From the NCBI GenBank assembly GCA_012064385.1, contig QRDG01001975.1:946918-1010917 (forward strand): DNA of 64,000 nt. Direction: 5' to 3'. This document shows, piece by piece, positions 57,118 to 64,000 of this stretch. The notes beneath the pieces are model-generated. The model was given only the letters and a program-made list of their open reading frames with translations, ran no database searches and was not told the origin of the DNA. Made by a program: the position numbers and the translations under genes. This DNA comes from Puccinellia tenuiflora (taxonomy: Eukaryota; Streptophyta; Magnoliopsida; Poales; Poaceae). Position 1 is the first letter of the stretch, and each line of letters opens with the position of its first letter.

Positions 57118-58026
57118 ATGTGGTCCAGTGGGCATGCATATCGACGATGCTTGTTGGGGGGGTCCCTGGTAGCAATCTTCAAACCGTGCATGTGGGTCGG
57201 TGGCTCCTACTTTGGTCAGTTGCGACCTCCAAGCGAATGCCTTACTTCACTCTTGTGGTGTCGGTGATGGCGGTGTCCATGGATGTTGTGCCCTCCATGG
57301 AGAAATTGTCGCCTAGTTCTGCGACCGTTTCCACTCGAGTTTTGGTATTCATACTTGTTAAAGCCTAAGGGGCATCGTCTTGAAGACCTTTGAGCCCCTT
57401 CGAGCATTCCTAGGGCTGGACACATGTGTGTGTTGCATCGTGGTTGACATGATTCCAACTGGCTATGTGGGAGTTTCGCGTGGTGCTTTGTGTGTCAACG
57501 ACAATTGTGATATGTGATGGTTTGGTCGCGCCAAGACTATGTTAGTCGGATTACCAACGTTTCTGATGAACCTTCGTGTCGGGCTTCCTTCTACAACTCT
57601 GAATTCGGAGTTATTGTGGCGTCATCCGAGTGCTGAGGACGATTGTCGATGGATGGTACGGTTGTGAAGGTCTTCATCAGCGCAGAGCTTGCACTTTTTC
57701 TCTTCGGATCTCGTCATCAGTATTGGAGTTACGATCTTTGATGTGTGTGGGCTAATGTCTGGCATGAGCCATGTGGGCTTCGTGAGGCCGTTGTAGTGAT
57801 GGTTTCTTTTGTGGTCTTTCATTGTTATGTGGTGAAGTCAGAGTCATTGGCTCGATGAGGGGTGATAACTATGACCCCGATGGTCAACCTTGACGATGGT
57901 CGTCTCTTCGATGATGTATGCATAGTTTGTGTTGGTAGTCCGATCGAGTTGTGCATTTGTATGTTATCGTTTCATGACAGTTGTGGGCATTATGTAATAG
58001 TTTTCACCTGATTTCCATACCGTTAA
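57118..58026 (+). other. Possible 3' end of a LINE-like element
   Basis: GC-balanced, T/G-rich text with words such as GATGGTTTGGTCGCG and TTGTGTTGGTAGTCCGATCG resembles the 3' untranslated part of cereal non-LTR elements. No RT or poly-A tail confirms it and no ORF is convincing. Confidence 0.2.
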
Positions 58027-58320
58027 GAGCCATTTTTATTCGCAAGATTGTAAAAACGTAGGAATAGAAAAATATAGAATTCCAATGTTATAAGATTTAA
58101 TATGCACCAAAGTTTGTTTGATTCCATCATGAAAAAAACAAAGGATTCAGATTTCGAAACCTAGTGCAAAGAATTCTTTAGGAAAAATTACTATGGGATT
58201 CAATCCTACAAATCAAACAAACAGTATAGGAAAAATTACTAAGAATTTGAACCTTCCAAAATTACTATGCAATTCTTTTGAATTAGAGAGACCAAACTCT
58301 CTTCTTCTTAAGTAATAGGT
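58027..58320. repeat. AT-rich MITE-like remnant
   Basis: The text has repeated words (TAGGAAAAATTACTA twice, CAAATCAAACAAAC) of a kind common in small grass DNA transposons. Terminal inverted repeats and target duplication were not established. Confidence 0.3.
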
Positions 58321-58388
58321 CGACTCCTTCAAAAGTAAAATGAAATTAAGAGCTGGGACACCAAAGAAGAGATGCTGGCGAGTGCAGC

Positions 58389-58815
58389 GTTTTGGCACCC
58401 GAGCTCCATGTAGCCCTTTATTTCAAACATTCGAAAAACAAATTTAAAAGTTTGAAAAAATTCTAAAAAAAATATATGTATAGCCACTGATGTATCCTAC
58501 AAATGTGCAAAATATCAATCCAAAATATGGTGTATTATACGCTACACAAAAAAGACAAATTGGTAGATCTGGGTGTGCGAATAGTGTGTTCCAAAGTTTG
58601 TCACATTTTGTCAGAATTTGTCTTTTTTATAGATCCCATAATACAAAGAATTTCGTATTGAAATTTTACAGAATTGTAAGATACAGTATCGGCTACATCT
58701 ATATTTTTTATAGATTTTTTTGAAACTTTTAAATACTGATTTCGAAAAGTTCAAAATAAAGGGCTACATGTAGCCAAGCTCCAAAAGGCTACATGTAGCC
58801 CAAGCTCCAAAAGGC
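58389..58815. mobile_element. MITE-like element with ~45-bp imperfect terminal inverted repeats
   Basis: The left end GAGCTCCATGTAGCCCTTTA at about 58401 mirrors AAATAAAGGGCTACATGTAG at about 58755-58774, with matching flanking words TTTTGG and TTCGAA. The interior is AT-rich and non-coding. The right end is partly duplicated in tandem (GGCTACATGTAGCC.AAGCTCCAAAA twice). The target duplication is not clear. Confidence 0.6.
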
Positions 58816-59306
58816 TTTCCCTTTAAAACCCTACATAGAGACCATATCTCACTATTTTCACTGGGTAAAGGACGAACGCCTTATTCTTTCACGATTATGT
58901 CCCCTTGATCTCAACTAAATTCCCTTGGTGCTGTGGTGGACTGGTGGTTGAGGCCACGACTTTTTCGTTCGTTTTTCTTCTTCTATGCTTATTTTCACTT
59001 TGCAAGAAGGTCACGAGTTTGTTCCCGGTCTCCTACCTTATATGGAAGAATGTGAAGTTTCTTGTACACGCCCCTAGTTTGCCCGCTTCATCTATACCGC
59101 TGCCGATTTCCAAGGAGAATGTAGGAGCATGTTCTTTCCTTTGCCGATTTCCAGAGTTAAATTTCCAGTCAGGCATCCTTACATAGCTTAAACTCCATCA
59201 ATCTTAGTGAGCAACAACAGGAAGGAGCACGGGAGCTAGTGCTGTTCACCGCTCCCGGCCAGCTGCTGCCTACCTGCTGCCCGCCCCTTGGCTTTGCAGG
59301 AGATCG
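58816..59306 (+). promoter_or_regulatory. Upstream region and leader of the second NPF gene
   Basis: No coding exon. The ATG at 59307 is preceded by a GC-rich leader and TTGGCTTTGCAG at about 59289-59300, a possible 5'UTR intron acceptor. No convincing TATA box was fixed. Confidence 0.35.
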
Positions 59307-61402
59307 ATGGAAACCCAGGAAGGTGATGCGCACAGCTCCGAATCCGATGCCTCCAAAGTGAAAGGGAAGGGTGGATTCGTAGCCCTACCGTTCATCATAG
59401 GTATGTACAGTAACATTTTCCTCTCTTACTCTGCAGCCGCTGCATCGATTCGTAGGTGCAGCGCCTTATGTGGTAGGAATAGGATACCGAACTGAAGAGA
59501 ATGATCATCGATGAGAAACTGAAAATCAAACAAAAACATTTTTCTTACTAGATTTAGCTTCAGCCGACCTTCAGTCTGGAGCTATGTTGATCGATGAACA
59601 TTCTGTGGTATTTCCATCTATGTTCGGTGTACACTTTTGCCTTAGATTTGATGAATTTTTCTCTCTTCCCCTTTGTGCCCGCAGCAAATGAAATGTTGGA
59701 GAAAGTTGCGGGATTCGGGCTCAACACCAACATGATCATGTACCTCACCAAGCAGTACCACCTGAGCAATGTCACCGCGGGAGCGACGCTGTTCGTGTGG
59801 GCTGCAGCAGCGAATTTTGCACCCATTCCGGGCGCGTTGATCGCCGACATGTACATAGGCCGGTTCATGGCAATCTCCTTGGGCTCCATTGCATGTCTAA
59901 CGGTAAGTGTAAAACACCAACATTTCCCTAGCAAGTTAACAGAAGAGGGATCCATGAGTGACTCGATGCTACTGCAGGGGATTGTTTTCCTGTGGCTGAG
60001 CGCCATGATACCCGGAGCACGGCCGCCACCGTGCGGCGTCGGCCTCGTTACGGAGAAGTGCGCGCCGCCGGGGCCGAGGCACCTGGCCTGGCTGATCGCC
60101 GGGTTCACGTTCCTGTCCATCGGCGCCGGCGGCATCAGGCCGTGCTCCATGGCGTTCGGCGCGGACCAGTTCTCCAGGCACCCCAAGGAGCAGAGGTCGA
60201 GGATCCTGAAGGCCTACTTCAACGCCTACTACGCGTCCATCGGAGTGGCCTTCGCGGTCGCGGTCACGGTGATCGTCTACGTGCAGGACAACGTCGGGTG
60301 GAAGGCCGGGTTCGCCGTCCCCATGGGCCTCATGATGCTCTCCGCGGTGTGCTTCCTCCTCGGCTCCCGCCTCTACGTCAAGGAGAAGGGATCCAAGCAA
60401 ATGTTCTCCGGCATCGGCGCCGCCCTCGGGGCGGCGATGAAGAACTACAGGGTGCGGTTGCCGGCGAAGACGGAGGACGGCGTGTACCACCATCTCAAGG
60501 ACTGCAAGCTCACTATCCCCACAGACAAGTTGAGGTTCCTGAACAAGGCGTGCCTGATCAGCAGCTGCACTGGGAACGAGGACGTGTCGGCCTCGGAGTG
60601 CCGTAGCAACAGCGAGAGAAGGCTGTGCACGGTGGACCAGGTGGAGCAGCTCAAGTCGGCGATCCGGATCCTGCCGATCTGGTCGTCCACCGTGTTCCTC
60701 GCGCAGGCCATCAGCCAGAACTACGCCGTGCTGCAGGCCAACGAGATGGACCGGCGCGTCGGCGCGTTCCGCGTGCCGGGCTGCTCCTTCACCATGTTCA
60801 ACATGGTCACTATGTCGCTGTGGTCAGGGAGCTACGACCGGTGGATCGCGCCGGCGCTGCGGCGGGTCACGGGCAACCCGCGCGGGCTCACCATGAAGCA
60901 GCGCGTCGGCGTCGGCCTCCTGCTCGCCACCGCGGCGATGGCCGTGTCTGCGGCGGTGGAGGGCGCCCGGCGCAGGCAGGCGCTGTCCGGGTCCGGCGCC
61001 GCCACGGCCGTGATGTCGGCGTTCTGGCTGGTGCCGCAGTTCGCGCTCATGGGGCTCGCCGAGGCGTTCGGCGTGATCGGGGAGCTCGAGTTCTTCTACA
61101 CCGAGCTGCCCAAGAGCATGGCCAGCTTCAGCATGGCGCTGCTCTACATGGCCCTGGGGGTGGGCAACCTGGTTAACAGCTTGATCGTCAAGGTGGTCGA
61201 CGACGCGAGCAGGCGCGGAGGGGGTACGAGCTGGCTGTCGAGCGATCTGAATGCCGGGCACTACGACTACTACTACTGGCTGCTCGCCTGTCTGGGCGCC
61301 CTGAACTTTGTCTACTTCCTGTGGTGTGCCTGGGCGTACGGCGAGGAGGAGAAGAACGTGCAGTGGGAAGAGGAGGGTGAGACGGAACCACCGGTGGCGT
61401 AG
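59307..61402 (+). CDS. NRT1/PTR family (NPF) transporter, second tandem copy, 3 exons, 578 aa
   Basis: Exons 59307-59400, 59685-59902 and 59978-61402; introns are in the same phases and places as in the upstream copy, and exon 2 is the same length (218 nt), which shows a common origin. The proton-coupling motif is NEMLEKV at residues 33-39; SIGAGGIRPC and FGADQFS follow in exon 3, then FNAYYASIG and near the end WLSSDLNAGHYDYYY. It is a 12-helix symporter of unknown substrate. Intron 2 (59903-59977) is 75 bp, a multiple of three and free of stops, so its retention would add 25 residues between helices without breaking the frame. The canonical GTAAGT and TACTGCAG ends support splicing. No lesions were seen. 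Confidence 0.93.
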
Positions 61403-62253
61403 TTTTGTATGTTGAGCTGGGTACCTCCGTCCGTGTCACAGGCCATTTTTACCGTGAGTCTGAACTCAAGAGTGACTTGTGGTTGTGAACTCGCGGCATG
61501 GTTCTCTCTGAACAGTGGTGGTTTAAAGTTTTAAAGTTTCCGGGGCACAGAAGAAATCTGTGCGACTCATTTTGCCGTGCATTGGCGAACACCAGTGTCT
61601 ATTGTTTGTGTCTTTTTCAAAGATATTACCTCCATTCAGAAATAGATGAGTAGAAAACCATGCATATCAAACCTCTTTAACTATCAATATATAAAGGATT
61701 GTCATGATTGGTAAAATGAAATTTATCATGAAAATATTTAATAATTATGTAATTTTACAATTTTTTACTAATAGATTGTAAAAAACACGTATCTAGCCAT
61801 TGAGTTTCACCCCCTCGGTAGTTGTGTCAATACCTTTTTCGTTAATTGTTGGCCATGTTTGTGTTGTTGCCCAGCAGACCTTTATTTCTATCTTCCGGTT
61901 GTGTTGTTTGAACCTTACATGTATGTGGTTGTTTTATTTATAATAATAAAGCAGAGCGAAATCCTGTCTCGAGAAAAAAACAAAGGTCCTATATCCATAT
62001 CTAAGGCATCATGTATACAACCCCATAGTACAAGGAACTTCTATCTGAGAGAAGGTATACAACCTTTTCCCCCTCCCTGTTATCTAACAGTCTCGCTTGT
62101 AAGATTATATGTGAAGTGCATAATTTACTTATACATTAATATAGTCATTCTAAATTATTACTGCGGAAAACAAAATTATTAGCTGACCACTAGAATTGTA
62201 ACCTCGTAGAACCAAGGGTGAAATGGAAAATAGGTACAGTAATACGACCACGG
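61403..62253. other. Intergenic region between convergent NPF and ligase genes
   Basis: It begins with the 3'UTR of the NPF gene. ACCTCCATTCAGAAATAGATGAGT at about 61629 resembles one degenerate end of a Stowaway MITE. TTTATAATAATAAAGCAGAGCGAAA at about 61938-61962 resembles the tail of a LINE- or SINE-type insertion. Neither has a confirmed partner end. Confidence 0.35.
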
Positions 62254-64000
62254 CTACACTTCTAATAATTTTTTCAGCTCCTTCTTGTTAACCTGAAATA
62301 AGCAACAATGCAATCAGCAGCAAACTCAACACGGATGCATTTTGAGAAGAGAAAAAATAGTATATGTAACCTCGCACCTTTCCCATGGCATTTCGAGGAA
62401 GAGAATCCCATAAGTACAATCTTGTTGGAATCTACCATGCATAGAAAATAATTAACTCCGGAACGACAAAGGTCATTGGTACCATATATAAATATCGAAA
62501 CTGATTTTTTGTTAGCATAATTAGAGGATAGCTAATTTATTACTAGTACTAGGCTCGTAAAAAATATTAACACTAGTAGATGTGATTGTAAATATTCATA
62601 TTGGGAACCACCCCTTGCATACAAATTGAGAACCTGATATTGATAGTATCTGGCAACAGAGAATACTTCCAAAAAAAAGAAAAAAAAACTAGACAACGGA
62701 AACCATCTAAGTCTAGGGGGAAAAGAAAGTATTGTAGAATAGCAAACCTTGTATGGAGCAAGCTTATCTTTAGACCAACTTGTCAATGCTTCTAAGGTTA
62801 GTGCTGGCTCTGAATCCTGTTCAGATCTTTCCTTCGCGTCCTCCTTAGGCACAATTATTGCGCATATAACCTCCCCATAAGCTTCGTCAGGCAAGCCGAG
62901 GACAGCACACTCCAGTATAGTGTCATGCTGAAGAAAAAAGCAGACCGTATATGAGTTTGATTAAATGCAGCAAGAATTCATTAGTGAAGCTTTTAGCCTA
63001 ATATCATCTACCAGTTACTCTCAACATGAGCACTTCATTGTGAGAAGAGAAATTACTTAGTTCAGTTCTAATTACCATCCGTTTTTTTAGTGCAGTAGCT
63101 GCCCAGTATTTCTACAGTACTAATGATTTAGACACTTGAAGAGATAGTTTCAACCGAAAGAGAATTTACCTCTAACAGTACTGCCTCAATTTCTAACGCT
63201 GACAACTTGTAACCACCAACTTTCATGATGTCAGCGTTTGTGCCTACAGAAATTAATACAAATGAGTCAGACAATCCCAAAATGTTATTACTTTAGACAA
63301 AATATCACCAACAAAATGAAAGCAGCAACCAGAAGGACATGATACTGCAGGGCCATGATGTGGTACTTACGCCCTAAAATTATGAAGTATCCATCTTTAT
63401 CTAAAGTTACTGTATCACCAGTCTTGAAAAAACCACCATCAATAAATGATTCTTCTGTAACCTGCACTAGAAATTTGCCATGTTGTATAATGAAACGATG
63501 ATATTAACTTCTCAGCATGCATCATTCATCTGGTTCCTTATAGTTAACAAACTACAAAAACTTCCTATTGTCCATGCCAACACACCTCATAAGTTATAAT
63601 AATAAGCATCATATTTAATTAAGAAGATGTGCATCTAACCAAATAGAAGCACATCATATTGACTGTTAATAGGCTGAACAAATGCACCAACAGTACCCTC
63701 TAACTAGTATGGGGATGCAACCATTGGAGGTTTATCAACGAATAACTAGTGTTACCATAACAAATATAGAAAAATTCAGTTTGTTTTCCACATGTATCGA
63801 AGAAGTCAAGCAAATACTTTGCAGTAGTTACAGGTTAATGGGCGATGAATTAGTGAAAAGTTCTTTGAACTGAAATTGTACCTCTGGTCTCTTCCAGTAT
63901 TCTTTGAAAAGGGATGGACTTCTAATACAGAGCTCACCAACTCCAGCTTTAGTTTCAGTACCATCCTCCATAATGATCCTGGCCTGAGAAAAGGATACCT
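62254..64000 (-). CDS. Malonyl-CoA synthetase (AAE13/ACSF3-type acyl-activating enzyme), C-terminal six exons, partial
   Basis: Exons on minus, 5' to 3': 63983-63882, 63461-63371, 63243-63170, 62927-62748, 62431-62378 and 62292-62254; all junctions are GT-AG and keep one frame. The exons encode VGELCIRSPSLFKEYW, FFKTGDTVTLDKDGY, ADIMKVGGYKLSALEIE, LECAVLGLPDEAYGEV, LTSWSKDKLAPYK, LPRNAMGK and VNKKELKKLLEV-stop. TGD is the conserved adenylate-forming motif, GYKLSALEIE is the hinge/A8 region, and NAMGK holds the catalytic lysine (A10). The family makes malonyl-CoA from malonate, ATP and CoA in cytosol and mitochondria. The N-terminal AMP-binding part lies beyond the right edge. Assignment within acyl-activating enzymes rests on recalled similarity to Arabidopsis AAE13. 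Confidence 0.88.

Noticed and set aside
59594..61402. Unspliced 602-aa reading of the second NPF gene
   Set aside because: It uses an upstream in-frame ATG inside intron 1 and retains intron 2; exon borders matching the paralogue are preferred.

Overview
This is a plant nuclear window from a large-genome grass, most likely a Triticeae species (wheat, Aegilops, barley or rye). The grounds are nested LTR retrotransposons of the type common in that tribe, GT-AG introns and GC-rich grass exons. No prokaryotic or organellar features were seen. Family names of individual elements were not assigned, because that needs a library search.

Layout. 1-499 (minus) is the N-terminus of a CACTA (En/Spm-type) transposase that runs off the left edge. 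1.4-14.5 kb holds a tandem pair of B3-domain genes and one unrecognised short ORF. The first B3 gene is split by an 8.1-kb LTR element (A, 2285-10363) whose target-site duplication is the gene's own 5' splice site; the second is a clear pseudogene. 14.85-15.23 kb is an array of hairpin-forming subterminal-type repeats. 15328-53281 is one Ty3/gypsy element (O) swollen to about 38 kb by later insertions. Element D (19523-28005, minus) sits in its protease. A second nest lies between its RNase H and integrase: element C (47635-51216, minus), a long-LTR element E (30038-30864 plus 41105-47634, minus), element B (30865-41099, plus) inside E, and a solo LTR S (33516-34183) inside B. Target-site duplications are intact for A, O, D, B and S, so the order O, then C, then E, then B, then S can be read directly.

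53.3-64 kb is the genic end: two tandem NRT1/PTR (NPF) transporter genes with identical intron positions (53618-55562 and 59307-61402, plus) and the 3' six exons of a malonyl-CoA synthetase (AAE13-type) gene on minus (62254 to beyond the right edge). The 38-kb nest ends about 240 bp from the TATA box of the first transporter.

How it works together. The transposon proteins are mostly broken: O has frameshifts and a deletion, A and D have nonsense codons, and A, B and D carry gag but no complete pol, so they would have depended on partner elements. The most unusual item is an antisense, intron-containing gene in B (39755 to 36037, minus) with a gypsy-type 'putative transposase' domain, acidic linkers and a long coiled coil.
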